Assembly: GCF_001457415.1 (NCBI RefSeq)
Contig: NZ_LN881723.1
Location: 653,246 to 717,245, forward strand
Length of the DNA stretch: 64,000 nt
DNA from: Gorillibacterium timonense
Lineage (GTDB): Bacteria > Bacillota > Bacilli > Paenibacillales > NBRC-103111
Direction: 5' to 3'
A program made the translations under genes and the position numbers. The notes beneath the pieces are model-generated. The model ran no database searches, was not told the origin of the DNA, and saw nothing but the letters and a program-made list of their open reading frames with translations. Below, piece by piece: positions 55,860 through 64,000 of the stretch (its first letter is position 1; every line of letters starts with the position of its first letter).

Positions 55860-57023
55860 TCAATAGAGGAACATCGCATCTCCGAAGCTGAAGAAGCGAT
55901 AGCGTTCCTTCACCGCTTGTTCGTAGGCATGCAAGACGTTCTCTCTCCCGGCCAACGCGCTGATCAGCATGAGCAAGGTTGATTTCGGCAGATGGAAATT
56001 GGTGATTAGCGCATCGATAGCACGAATCGGGACCCCCGGGTACAAGAAGATATCCGTCCAACCGGAAATAGCCTTCAGCCTGATCTCGCCCTCGTCTTCC
56101 AGACCGGCCGCATCCCTTGCAGCGGTCTCCAGCGTCCGGGCCGAAGTCGTCCCCACCGCTACGACGCGCCCGCCTGCCGCCTTCGTCCGGTTGAAGGCGT
56201 CCGCCGTTTCCTGCGGAAGAACGTAGTATTCCGCGTGCATTTCATGCTCCTCGATTTTGTCCACGGCAACCGGCCGGAATGTTCCAAGACCGACATGGAG
56301 GGTTAGAAAAGCGATCTCAACGCCTCTGTTTCGAAGATGCTCCAAATATTCCTTCGTAAAATGCAGACCGGCGGTCGGCGCAGCCGCCGAGCCTTCATGC
56401 TTGGCATACACCGTCTGGTAACGCTCCTTGTCTTCGAGCCGTTCCTTGATATAAGGAGGAAGCGGCATCTGCCCCAATCGATCGAGAATTTCGGGAAAGA
56501 TCCCTTCGTATTCAAACCGAATGATCCGTCCGCCCATTTCGCCTTCTTCCTCGATAACCGCAGCAAGAGGGGGTTTCCGACCGGAAGTCGAAGTCGCCGC
56601 GGACGACACAAGTTCTGCATCCGCATCAGACGTTCGAGACGAATCGTGCCTTTCGTTTGCTTCTTCCAAGCCAAGCTCTTCCCGCTCGACACCGAAGACG
56701 ATGCGTGTCCCGATCTTCAGCTTTTTGCCTGGACGAACGAGAGCTTCCCATCGGTTTTCTCCGAGCTCGCGGAGGAGAAGCACCTCCGCTTTCGCTCCCG
56801 TATCGGCCTTCAAACCAAAAAGCCGGGCTGGAATCACCCGTGTATCGTTCAACACGAGCAAATCCCCGGCTTTCAAAAATTGATCCAGTTCATGGAAGTG
56901 GTGATGCCCGATTTCGCCGGTCTTCCGGTTCAGCGTCATGAGCCGGGACTCCGTCCGATTGGCGAGCGGAGTCTGGGCGATCAGCTCTTCGGGCAGTTCG
57001 TAATCAAAGAGGTCGACGTTCAT
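55860..57023 (-). CDS. queA: S-adenosylmethionine:tRNA ribosyltransferase-isomerase QueA (with insertion)
   Basis: 387 residues, about 40 longer than the usual 340-350. Core motifs: [71 protein letters not shown]. The extra stretch lies between a first part ending [14 protein letters not shown] and a second resuming with [15 protein letters not shown]: residues about 115-150, [16 protein letters not shown] and so on, Ser/Thr/Asp-rich. QueA turns preQ1 in tRNA into epoxyqueuosine. 62 bases upstream of tgt and 12 bases downstream of the SpoIID-type gene. Confidence 0.95.
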   Translation of the reverse strand: MNVDLFDYELPEELIAQTPLANRTESRLMTLNRKTGEIGHHHFHELDQFLKAGDLLVLNDTRVIPARLFGLKADTGAKAEVLLLRELGENRWEALVRPGKKLKIGTRIVFGVEREELGLEEANERHDSSRTSDADAELVSSAATSTSGRKPPLAAVIEEEGEMGGRIIRFEYEGIFPEILDRLGQMPLPPYIKERLEDKERYQTVYAKHEGSAAAPTAGLHFTKEYLEHLRNRGVEIAFLTLHVGLGTFRPVAVDKIEEHEMHAEYYVLPQETADAFNRTKAAGGRVVAVGTTSARTLETAARDAAGLEDEGEIRLKAISGWTDIFLYPGVPIRAIDALITNFHLPKSTLLMLISALAGRENVLHAYEQAVKERYRFFSFGDAMFLY

Positions 57024-57035
57024 TTGCTTCCTTCC

Positions 57036-59156
57036 TTATTGCTTGACAATTGTGGCGCCGTCGTAATAATAGGCGAGAATATACTTGTAGTCTTTCCCGT
57101 CAAGAGCCAGACCAATCGCACCGTATTGCGACATGCCTAGGCCGTGGCCATATCCTTTGCCGGTAAAGAGGAATTGGGCATCGCTTGTCGCCAGCCTTGC
57201 CTTGCCCTGCCCATTCAGGACGAGGAACTGGGAGCCGGCTGACGTCTTGGTGCCTTGTCCGTTCAGAGCCGTAAGGCTTGCGCCTGTTCCGGTATATTCG
57301 GTGCGTGCCCCGTTTGCGCCTATTACAGTATATCGTCCCGTCTCTTCAATTTCAAACAGGGTTGACGGAAGGCCGCCTAGCATGGAACGGTAGCTGTCCG
57401 GTGTTTTCAGCGCTACTTCGGAGCCGTTGATCATCAGGGATGTAACCCGCCCTGACGCTCCCTTCTTGTTCACCTGCAAGGTGTTCAGAACAGTCAGCGG
57501 AGAATAGGCGTTAATCTTAGGGGCGAGCTGGGTTGCTGTCATGAGCCTCGTCCAAGCATAAGCCGTCGACTCTACCGTCTGATCGATGACAGCGACCCGT
57601 TCGCCGACAGCGAGCTTACCGAGCACCGGACTGAGCGAATCCGTAGCCAAAGGAATCATCCGGATATTGGCCGCATCCGTAGCGGAATAGAGCGGTATGC
57701 CCGCAGCCGTCTTCGCTCCGGTTGCCGTAAGCAGATCGGAGCGCACGTACCCCGTCAGCCCGCTGTCCGTATAAATCCGGTACCAGGGAAGCTTACCACG
57801 CGTCGGATAGGTATCCGGACTCGAAACGCTTTTTAGATAACTGACGCTGTTCCCCCAGACTTCGGTGCCTTCTGCGGTTTGGCCGCCGGCGTTGGACGAG
57901 AACAGCGCGTCGATCAGCTTGCCGCCGCTCACCAGCACCTCGCCGCGAGTCGCTTCCACCGCCTTGGTCACATCGTCCGCTTCCTTGCCGTAGTAGGCTT
58001 GGTCCAGCGTCGTATCGGTCAAGTTGGCGATCTCATACTTCATGCCGGCCTTGACGGAATAAGTCCTCGCCGCGACCGCTTGAGCCTTGAGCGCTTCGAT
58101 CGGGTTGCCCGGTCCAAGCTCGGCGTGAACGACCGAGTTCAAATATTGTTCGAACGGCAGCTCGTTAATGACGGCCAGTTTGCCGTTCAGTTGGGACAAT
58201 TCAAATGTGCCGTTATAGGAAAGGCTCTTCTCCTTGACGGTGATCTTCCCGCCCGCAGAGCTGATCATGACCTTCTGAGCATTCGGATTAAAGAGATAGA
58301 GCGCGGTTCCGCCGGATCCCGCTGCGGTTCCACTCACCTCTTCCTTCTCGGCGAGATAGGAGAGCGACGAAGAATCGACCGCCGTAAGCGAAACGCCCGG
58401 AACGGCAGCTTCGAGTCCGCTCTTCAGGGCGGCCTGAGCTGCTGCATCCGCAGCGGAAGCGTTGCTAGCCCAGAGAGAATAGGACAGCTTCCCAGCCGTA
58501 TCCGCCGAGATCACGACATCGACGGGGAGGCCAGAGCCGCGCAGCGCTTGGGCGTTGTCACGAGCTTCCTTCTCGGTCTTGAAGGATCCAGCGCTCAAGC
58601 GAAGCGGCCCGGTGACCAGAGCGCCTGCTTTGTAAGTGGACGCAGCCGGAAGCTTACTAATTTCGGCAAGCGCCGTTTGAGCCGCTGCCGCAGTTGCATA
58701 ACCTCCCGTTACCACCTGATAAACGGGGGCTGCAGCCGTCCCGTTTCGATAGATGGAGGGAGAATATTTGCTCGCCAGTGCGGAATAAAGAGCTTTTGCC
58801 TGGTTAAAATCAGCCGTTTCCAGCACGGATACCCGGTATTGATCCAGGCCAGCGCGGAAGATCGCCCCACCGGAAACGGCGAGCAGCGACGGAGCGGAGG
58901 TTCCTGCCGAAACGCTGATCTTCAGCCCTTTGTCGGCTGAAAACCCTGCCGTCGGAACGGTTGTATGGAATTTGCCGGAATCGATATAGAGGGCAACGCG
59001 GAACAGGTCATCCGAGCTGGCGGCGACCACCGGTTGAGGAGACAACGGGCCGGAGCCGGCAGCAGAGCCGATCAGGCTGATCGCAAGAACTCCTGCGACG
59101 ATCCAGCTGCGGCTTTTCTTTCGCCCATTCGCGGTCCATTTACGCGGAATCATCAT
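57036..59156 (-). CDS. SpoIID/LytB domain protein with SPOR-like repeats
   Basis: 706 residues from an ATG nine bases after GGAGGA. Signal peptide or membrane anchor at residues 17-42 (SWIVAGVLAISLIGSAAGS), then two SPOR-like parts with YQVVTGGYATAAAAQTALAEISKL and RLSAGSFKTEKEARDNAQALRGSG, then the SpoIID amidase-enhancer/lytic transglycosylase domain (LPFEQYLNSVVHAELGPGNPIEALKAQAVAARTYSV, catalytic Glu in AELG; LFSSNAGGQTAEGTEVWGN; GHGLGMSQYGA). It cuts peptidoglycan glycan strands, possibly in sporulation or cell separation. Whether it is the true SpoIID of this organism is uncertain. Confidence 0.9.
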   Translation of the reverse strand: MMIPRKWTANGRKKSRSWIVAGVLAISLIGSAAGSGPLSPQPVVAASSDDLFRVALYIDSGKFHTTVPTAGFSADKGLKISVSAGTSAPSLLAVSGGAIFRAGLDQYRVSVLETADFNQAKALYSALASKYSPSIYRNGTAAAPVYQVVTGGYATAAAAQTALAEISKLPAASTYKAGALVTGPLRLSAGSFKTEKEARDNAQALRGSGLPVDVVISADTAGKLSYSLWASNASAADAAAQAALKSGLEAAVPGVSLTAVDSSSLSYLAEKEEVSGTAAGSGGTALYLFNPNAQKVMISSAGGKITVKEKSLSYNGTFELSQLNGKLAVINELPFEQYLNSVVHAELGPGNPIEALKAQAVAARTYSVKAGMKYEIANLTDTTLDQAYYGKEADDVTKAVEATRGEVLVSGGKLIDALFSSNAGGQTAEGTEVWGNSVSYLKSVSSPDTYPTRGKLPWYRIYTDSGLTGYVRSDLLTATGAKTAAGIPLYSATDAANIRMIPLATDSLSPVLGKLAVGERVAVIDQTVESTAYAWTRLMTATQLAPKINAYSPLTVLNTLQVNKKGASGRVTSLMINGSEVALKTPDSYRSMLGGLPSTLFEIEETGRYTVIGANGARTEYTGTGASLTALNGQGTKTSAGSQFLVLNGQGKARLATSDAQFLFTGKGYGHGLGMSQYGAIGLALDGKDYKYILAYYYDGATIVKQ

Positions 59157-59395
59157 GCTTGGCATTCCTCCTGCTAATGATGTCTGGTTTACTATTTCTC
59201 GGAGCGGAGCAGGAAAAAGGCAGGCTTATCCAACAGGCTCCCCCATGGTTAGACTCAAACCGACGGGAAAAGTTGCATCCGCCTTCAAAAAATCTGGATA
59301 ACCGACAACCCTAAAACGGCCCCGATTGCGCTCGGAGCCGTCCATCGTGCGGTCGTTAACCCGCTATTTCATCGGGTATTTCATTCATGAGAAAG

Positions 59396-59807
59396 TCATT
59401 TCGCATCCTTCTCTTTCTGCGCGTGGAGCTCGCATGAACCGTCCGTGCAATCCTCAACGGTACCGAACAACCGGTAGCGATGCCGTGCAATCCAACGATA
59501 AGCGGCATCCGCAATCGGCTTCAGCAGGGGCAGCCGGCTGAAGAGAGCAAGCCAGCCGAGGCCGCGAGCCTCGCGAACAATTCGCGCCACCGCATCGGCC
59601 CCCCCGGAACAGACAGCCCTCTTCGTCGACAACATGCAGCTCGACGAGCAGCGCGTTCGGATCGACGCCTGCCGGAAGCTCCTCGGGTAGCGCTTGCTGG
59701 AGCGGGACAGGATTCAGGGTCACTTTGAGCCTCATGGAAGATAAGGTGGCAACCGTTCTGCGGCACAGCCGGCAGCGGCCGTCGTAGAACAGCGTCAGAG
59801 TTCCCAT
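59396..59807 (-). pseudogene. DCC (DUF393) thiol-disulfide oxidoreductase-like gene, one-base frameshift
   Basis: The 5' part starts [19 protein letters not shown] with the CxxC motif of the DCC family. At a G7 run (minus strand, near 59601-59607) the frame changes: ...EEGCLFRG continues in the other frame as GADAVARIVREARGLGWLAL to SCELHAQKEKDAK. Total 412 bases, 137 codons plus one, so one extra G explains it; the fused protein would be a normal DCC length. Either a pseudogene, a homopolymer sequencing error, or phase variation. Its start overlaps ruvB's end. Confidence 0.8.
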
Positions 59808-60823
59808 GTGGCTTGCCCGCCAGGCTGCTGCGGGGGCTTCAGGCCGAGATGTTGATAAGCGAGCGGCGTAACCGCCCTGCCACGCGGCGTCCGCTGAAGA
59901 AAGCCGATCTGCAGGAGATACGGCTCATAGACGTCCTCAATCGTCTGACTCTCTTCCCCGATGGTAGCGGCGATGGTATCCAGACCGACGGGCCCGCCCT
60001 TGAAGTTCTGTATGATCGAACGCAGCATCTTATGGTCGATCTGATCGAGACCGAGCTGATCCACTTGAATCAGCTTCAAGGCATTCTGGGCAATGTCGAG
60101 GGTGATGATGCCATCTCCCATGACTTGAGCATAGTCCCGCACCCGTTTGAGCAGGCGATTGGCGATCCGCGGCGTCCCACGCGAGCGCATGCCGATCTCT
60201 CTCGCCGCTTCCCCTACGATCTCCACCTGCAAAATATCCGCCGAGCGGCTCACGATGAACTCCAGCTCGTCATTCGTATAATATTCCAGGCGGCAGACGA
60301 CGCCGAAACGATCACGAAGCGGCGCTGAGAGGAGGCCTGCGCGCGTCGTCGCCCCGATGAGCGTAAACGGCGGCAGATCCAGCCGCACGGAACGGGCGCT
60401 CGGCCCTTTGCCGATGATGATATCGAGAGCGAAATCCTCCATCGCCGGATACAGCACTTCTTCCACCGTCCGGTGCAGGCGGTGAATTTCGTCGATGAAC
60501 AGCACATCTCCGCTTTGCAAGTTGGTGAGAATCGCCGCGAGATCGCCCGGTCGCTCAATCGCAGGCCCCGAGGTCGTGCGAACGTTCACTCCAAGCTCGT
60601 TGGCGATGATGTTGGACAGTGTGGTCTTGCCGAGACCTGGCGGTCCATACAGCAGCACATGGTCGAGTGCTTCCTTTCGCTGCTTGGCCGCTTCGATATA
60701 AATCTTCAAGTTCTCCTTCGCCTGCTGTTGACCGATGTACTCGGCCAGGTAGCGAGGGCGCAGGCTGAGCTCCATTCCCTGATCTTCCATCATCAAATTG
60801 GCGGATATAATTCGGTCTTCCAT
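59795..60823 (-). CDS. ruvB: Holliday junction branch migration helicase RuvB
   Basis: 342 residues from an ATG with AAGGAGGAATCG upstream ([15 protein letters not shown]). AAA+ motor: Walker [10 protein letters not shown], Walker [11 protein letters not shown], sensor 1 GATTRAG, arginine finger region APLRDRFG, and a winged helix domain ([21 protein letters not shown], [18 protein letters not shown]). Drives branch migration with RuvA. Two bases... of 24 separate it from ruvA; the DCC gene overlaps its end by 13 bases. Confidence 0.99.
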   Translation of the reverse strand: MEDRIISANLMMEDQGMELSLRPRYLAEYIGQQQAKENLKIYIEAAKQRKEALDHVLLYGPPGLGKTTLSNIIANELGVNVRTTSGPAIERPGDLAAILTNLQSGDVLFIDEIHRLHRTVEEVLYPAMEDFALDIIIGKGPSARSVRLDLPPFTLIGATTRAGLLSAPLRDRFGVVCRLEYYTNDELEFIVSRSADILQVEIVGEAAREIGMRSRGTPRIANRLLKRVRDYAQVMGDGIITLDIAQNALKLIQVDQLGLDQIDHKMLRSIIQNFKGGPVGLDTIAATIGEESQTIEDVYEPYLLQIGFLQRTPRGRAVTPLAYQHLGLKPPQQPGGQATWEL

Positions 60824-60847
60824 CACGATTCCTCCTTCATCCACCGA

Positions 60848-61465
60848 TTATCCCCGAAACAGCGCAGTGAGCGCCAGCTTGATCAATGCGTCAACCGTCT
60901 CCTCGCCAGTGGCGTTTTGCATGACGACGGGACGCACGCGATCCACTTCCGCTTCTGTATATCCGAGAGCCATGAGAGCTTGCTTCGCTTCACCCCAAGG
61001 ACCGGCAGTCGGTCTTCCCGCCGAAGCGGCAGGGGCACCCAAAGTCTCCAGCCCGCCGGGAGACAGATCGGACAGCTTATCCTTCAGATCGAGGATGATC
61101 CGCTGAGCCGTCTTCTTGCCGATGCCGGGGAGCCGAGTCAGGAACGTCAAATCCTCCTGATAGATGGCCGAGATGATCGCCGCCGGCTGCCCCGCTGACA
61201 AAATGCCAAGCGCGACGCGCGGACCGACGCCGCTCACGTCAAGCAGCTTGCGGAACAGCGCTTGCTCCTCCCGGCTCGCAAAACCGAACAACAGGACGGC
61301 ATCCTCGCGGACGTGATAGTGTATGTATAACGTCACGCGGGAATCGCTTCCCGGCTCGATGCCGTATGGATTCGCGCAAAATACCCGGTAGCCGACTCCG
61401 TTCACGTCCACAACGACATAATCATTTTCGCGATGGGCCAAGGACCCTTTTAGATAATCGATCAT
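60848..61465 (-). CDS. ruvA: Holliday junction branch migration protein RuvA
   Basis: 205 residues. N-terminal OB-fold (MIDYLKGSLAHRENDYVVVDVNGVGYRV), helix-hairpin-helix motifs (LLDVSGVGPRVALGIL; LTRLPGIGKKTAQRIILDLKDKL) and the C-terminal three-helix domain (EAKQALMALGYTEAEV). Binds four-way junctions and loads RuvB. Overlaps ruvC by four bases (ATGA). Confidence 0.98.
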   Translation of the reverse strand: MIDYLKGSLAHRENDYVVVDVNGVGYRVFCANPYGIEPGSDSRVTLYIHYHVREDAVLLFGFASREEQALFRKLLDVSGVGPRVALGILSAGQPAAIISAIYQEDLTFLTRLPGIGKKTAQRIILDLKDKLSDLSPGGLETLGAPAASAGRPTAGPWGEAKQALMALGYTEAEVDRVRPVVMQNATGEETVDALIKLALTALFRG

Positions 61466-61965
61466 CGTTTGAGCACCCCGTTTATTTTATCGGTCAGCAC
61501 CGAAGAATGGGCATGGCAGATGGCAATGGCAAGCGCATCCGCCACATCGTCGGGTTTTGGGACCTGTGAGAGGTTCAGGAACATCCGCGTCATCTCCTGC
61601 ACCTGCTTTTTCTCGGCCTTGCCATAGCCGACGATCGCCTGCTTCACCTGCATCGGAGTATATTCCGCAACGGTCAGGCCCTTCTGCACCGCCGCCAATA
61701 TCGTCACTCCCCGCGATTCCGCCACTGTAAACGCCGTCGTGACGTTCCGGTTGAAGAACAGCTTCTCGATGGCAAGGGCTTCCGGTTCGTATTTCTCAAT
61801 CAGATGGACCACCGATTCATAGACATCCTTCAACCGCTGTCCAGGATCGGTATGAGCCTCGGTCTGTATGCTTCCGTATTGCACCGGCGTTAGCCGACTT
61901 CCGTTCTTGTCGATGAATCCGAACCCAACGATCGCGATGCCCGGATCGATACCCAATATGCGCAA
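61462..61965 (-). CDS. ruvC: Crossover junction endodeoxyribonuclease RuvC
   Basis: 167 residues. Catalytic acidic residues of the RNase H fold: Asp 7 in ILGIDPGIAIVGFG, Glu in LAIEKLFFNRN, and the DD/D pair in KPDDVADALAIAIC. It cuts Holliday junctions symmetrically. First gene of the ruvC-ruvA-ruvB set; bofC lies upstream behind a hairpin terminator. The start is an ATG without a very strong ribosome site. Confidence 0.98.
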   Translation of the reverse strand: MRILGIDPGIAIVGFGFIDKNGSRLTPVQYGSIQTEAHTDPGQRLKDVYESVVHLIEKYEPEALAIEKLFFNRNVTTAFTVAESRGVTILAAVQKGLTVAEYTPMQVKQAIVGYGKAEKKQVQEMTRMFLNLSQVPKPDDVADALAIAICHAHSSVLTDKINGVLKR

Positions 61966-62099
61966 AGCCCTTCTCTCCCATTCCTGAAGCGAACATATGT
62001 ATCCCTCATTATATCAGATTCCTATCTTGATGGACATGCCCAATCCCTTCAGTGCGAATACCGCATCCTTCTGATCGTAAAGGATCATGCGAACAACAA

Positions 62100-62130
62100 A
62101 CAGCCGCTCCATGAAGGAGCAGCTGCGTGT
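62100..62130 (-). terminator. Candidate terminator of bofC
   Basis: Minus strand CAGCTGCTCC, loop, GGAGCGGCTG with TTTGTTGTT. Located between bofC and ruvC; the gap 61966-62229 has nothing else. Confidence 0.6.
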
Positions 62131-62229
62131 CAGTGATCATCTGCAAATCGTTACGCGATTTTTATTCATCCTGTCTCTCCAGAACTGCGGGTCAGGCCTC
62201 ATTAACTAGGTGATTTGCGAGCTTTCCCT

Positions 62230-63039
62230 TCACGAAGAAGTGGGTAAACCCGCTGCCATAAAGTCGCTGAACGTTGAAAGCACGCTGTTGAACTCCTCCA
62301 GATCCTTGACCCGAATCCCCGCGTTCAACTGATTCCATGCATCCGGAGGGAGGCTGCTCTTCAAATCTTCCACATTCAATTGGAAAAAAGTTCGAATCAC
62401 CCGCTGCTCTTCCGGTATGCCGTCGAACAGACTGAGATTGCCGTTCGCATCCACGCCGAAAAAGGCATTTTGTTTGCAGCCAGGAGATAAATCTTCGATG
62501 GACTCGGTAAAAATGACATGGCCATCAGGCGCTTGCGTCGGCTTAAGTCCGGGATGGCTGGAGGCGTATTTCATCAGCTCTTGATTCGTCATCTCGCCAA
62601 GCGCCTCCACCTCTTCGCCGCAGACATATATCCGCTTGAGGTAGACCTGACGAATCTCTGCCCCTTGGGCAATGGATTCAATAGCCTCATCCTCCGTTGT
62701 GGGTTGGCTTGCAGGGGATGGCAATGGTTTGGCTAATCTCTTATCAAGGGCCAGCACAGCGTGGATCGTTCTCCGATTAGGCTCTGATACGACCGCGCCG
62801 GTTGTACAGAAGCCTGCTGTTTCGTTTGCGGCGACGGTACAGAGACCTGTTGAACAAGTCATGCTGGTTTTACAGAGACCTGTTGCTTCCATCGTTGCTG
62901 TGATTGTCTGCGCCTCCGCCGAAACGGGACCGGGACTGACGGACAGGCCGATCAACAAATAAAAGACGGCAAGTGAAATCCAACGCTTGCGGGAACGCAG
63001 CTGCTTCTTCAGTTTCTTCATCAGGCTGGACATCCGCAT
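62230..63039 (-). CDS. bofC: BofC-like forespore regulator with extra Cys-rich region
   Basis: 269 residues, longer than typical BofC (about 170). A secretion signal/TM (RWISLAVFYLLIGLSVSPGPVSA) is followed by a Cys-rich insert (TGLCKTSMTCSTGLCTVAAN, then AGFCTTGA) and Ser/Pro linker, and then the BofC domain (VYLKRIYVCGEEVEALGEM, then HVIFTESIEDLSPGCKQNAFFGVD). BofC controls sigma-K checkpoint signalling from the forespore in Bacillus. The start has AGAAGGGG upstream, but this site lies inside a perfect 13-bp hairpin (63047-63090). Direct repeat ACAGAGACCTGTTG occurs twice in the insert. Confidence 0.88.
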   Translation of the reverse strand: MRMSSLMKKLKKQLRSRKRWISLAVFYLLIGLSVSPGPVSAEAQTITATMEATGLCKTSMTCSTGLCTVAANETAGFCTTGAVVSEPNRRTIHAVLALDKRLAKPLPSPASQPTTEDEAIESIAQGAEIRQVYLKRIYVCGEEVEALGEMTNQELMKYASSHPGLKPTQAPDGHVIFTESIEDLSPGCKQNAFFGVDANGNLSLFDGIPEEQRVIRTFFQLNVEDLKSSLPPDAWNQLNAGIRVKDLEEFNSVLSTFSDFMAAGLPTSS

Positions 63040-63046
63040 GGCGATT

Positions 63047-63090
63047 CCCCTTCTTCCGGTGTTTTCTTTAGCTTTTCCCGGAAGAAGGGG
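63047..63090 (-). promoter_or_regulatory. Hairpin that covers the bofC ribosome binding site
   Basis: Minus strand CCCCTTCTTCCGG (63078-63090), an 18-base loop, CCGGAAGAAGGGG (63047-63059), perfect 13-bp pairing. The second arm contains the AGAAGGGG ribosome site seven bases before the bofC ATG. No T run follows, so it is unlikely to be a terminator. Confidence 0.75.
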
Positions 63091-63127
63091 AGCTTATTCG
63101 GTTAATGTGGCACCCGAACGCCTTTCT

Positions 63128-64000
63128 TTAGCGGTATTGGTTGATCCAGGGATTATTGATTCGCTCCCCCTTCGGGGTCGGCTTTTTGCTGCGCCGTGCG
63201 AGGGTGTGCAGAGTCGCTTTGGCCGATGATTTCCTTTTCTTCGCAGCCGCACTCTTCACGGGAATCTCTTCTTCATCTGTGAACACTTCGGCTTGTGGGG
63301 GTAAGGCTGCTGCGGGAACGGCTACATCATCCCGATATTCCGGTTGAAATCCGTATAACCCCGTCGGATAAGGAATCGGACCTGAGGCTGGATTATAAAC
63401 ACCGGGAACTCCTGATGGGAACAAACCTCCTCCATAAGCTCCCCCGTCTGCCCAAGGAGCCACTTCGGGGTATCGAGCGGGATAGCCAGTCGGCATACCA
63501 CCCCATCCCGTTTGAGGGTAGCTGTACATGGGGTCGATCGCTCCGGGTTTTCCTGTGGGATATGGAGTGGCTGAGTACGGTGAAAATGGAGCATTCTCGG
63601 TACCCGAGTATGGGGAGATCATGGCGTTCTCCGCGCCCCCCGTGGAATACGGGGAGAACGCGGTGTTCTCAGTGCCCGTCGAATACGGAGAGAACCCGGT
63701 GTTCTCGGTGCCCGTCGAGTACGGGGAGAACGCAGTGTTCTCGGTGCCCGTCGAATACGGAGAGAACCCGGTGTTCTCGGTGCCCGTCGAGTACGGGGAG
63801 AACGCAATGTTCTCGGTGCCCGTCGAATACGGAGAGAACCCGGTGTTCTCAGTACCCGTCGAGTACGGGGAGAACGCGGTGTTCTCAGTACCCGTCGAGT
63901 ACGGGGAGAACGCAGTGTTCTCGGTGCCCCCCATGGAATATGGGGAGATCATGGCGTTCTCCGTACCAGCCACCGCTTGCGGCGAAATCGGTGCATTTCC
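63128..64000 (-). CDS. SafA-like spore coat protein, C-terminal part (cut by window edge)
   Basis: 291 codons in frame from base 64000, where GNAPISPQAVAG continues upstream, so the start lies beyond the window; a GTG in this region is not the true start. The visible part has a tandem repeat region (see repeat), a Pro/Tyr/Gly-rich section (PTGKPGAIDPMYSYPQTGWGG), and a Lys-rich end (KKRKSSAKATLHTLARRSK..NNPWINQYR). Position near bofC and composition match SafA-type LysM coat-assembly proteins; the LysM would lie outside. SafA organises the inner coat of Bacillus spores. Identity inferred, not shown. Confidence 0.65.
   Translation of the reverse strand, partial: GNAPISPQAVAGTENAMISPYSMGGTENTAFSPYSTGTENTAFSPYSTGTENTGFSPYSTGTENIAFSPYSTGTENTGFSPYSTGTENTAFSPYSTGTENTGFSPYSTGTENTAFSPYSTGGAENAMISPYSGTENAPFSPYSATPYPTGKPGAIDPMYSYPQTGWGGMPTGYPARYPEVAPWADGGAYGGGLFPSGVPGVYNPASGPIPYPTGLYGFQPEYRDDVAVPAAALPPQAEVFTDEEEIPVKSAAAKKRKSSAKATLHTLARRSKKPTPKGERINNPWINQYR
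63590..63970 (-). repeat. 36-bp tandem repeats in the SafA-like gene
   Basis: About eight near-identical units of 36 bases encode TENTGFSPYSTG or TENTAFSPYSTG, alternating Gly and Ala at residue 5; three degenerate units (TENAMISPYS, AENAMISPYS, TENAPFSPYS) flank the block. The alternation gives a 72-base higher-order period. Such arrays often vary in copy number. Confidence 0.9.

Noticed and set aside
63590..63970. Short regular repeats that could suggest a CRISPR array
   Set aside because: Units are directly adjacent, without spacers, in frame, and encode a repeat peptide.

Overview
The window looks like a chromosome segment from a spore-forming, moderately GC-rich Firmicute of the Paenibacillaceae type (Paenibacillus or a close relative). 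The evidence is the gene content and order (mltG-ruvX-ireB-alaS, cymR, rarA-tcdA-aspS-hisS, apt-recJ-secF-secD-comN, spoVB, yajC-tgt-queA-spoIID-ruvBAC-bofC-safA), strong GGAGG-type ribosome binding sites, GTG/TTG starts, T-box leaders, and separate rather than fused SecD and SecF. Nearly all genes lie on the minus strand; the main plus-strand exceptions are a lipoprotein gene, mnmA, uraA, spoVB and a TIGR04086 gene.

Layout. 0-13.3 kb is mostly core: a U32 peptidase fragment, mltG, two tandem DUF1292 genes, ruvX, ireB and T-box-controlled alaS, then an SGNH hydrolase, a feoA plus split-feoB ferrous-iron operon behind a Fur-box-like site, an AI-2E-type membrane protein, a zinc-ribbon protein, a PRC-barrel protein and a cysteine desulfurase (yrvO). 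13.4-24.1 kb is an accessory, visibly AT-richer island of small genes (acetyltransferases, HAD hydrolases, NUDIX, GIY-YIG, RDD, lipoproteins, an L,D-transpeptidase-like protein), several of them broken, with a MITE-like 182-bp inverted-repeat element and an IS3-family insertion sequence. The island separates yrvO from cymR and mnmA, which are neighbours in Bacillus. 24.2-34.8 kb returns to core: cymR, mnmA, rarA, tcdA, aspS, hisS (with T-box) and hemZ. 35-45 kb mixes an ECF sigma factor and its likely anti-sigma partner (with BNR/YCF48-type repeats), dtd, relA, uraA, a TolB-like propeller protein and a FusB-type EF-G-binding protein. 45-64 kb holds purine salvage (apt), DNA repair (recJ, ruvABC), protein export (secDF, yajC), queuosine synthesis (tgt, queA), and sporulation genes (spoVB, a SpoIID/LytB protein, bofC, a SafA-like coat protein with 12-residue tandem repeats).

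How the genes work together. There are three translation/tRNA clusters (alaS; hisS-aspS-tcdA; mnmA with yrvO as likely sulfur donor; tgt-queA for queuosine), one Holliday-junction set (ruvX, ruvABC, rarA, recJ), one export set (secD, secF, yajC) and one sporulation set. Visible regulation: two T-box riboswitches with strong sigma-A promoters, a Fur-type site, a GGAAC/GTC ECF promoter in front of the sigma gene, many intrinsic terminators, and a perfect 13-bp hairpin that buries the bofC ribosome binding site.

I found no clearly new multi-gene system. The points most worth a second look are the bofC hairpin, the CDF-family protein that lacks its TM2 metal ligands, the sigma factor/BNR anti-sigma pair, the 182-bp inverted-repeat element, the accessory island with several one-base frameshifts, and sequence insertions in QueA and BofC. 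No tRNA, rRNA or CRISPR array was recognised.
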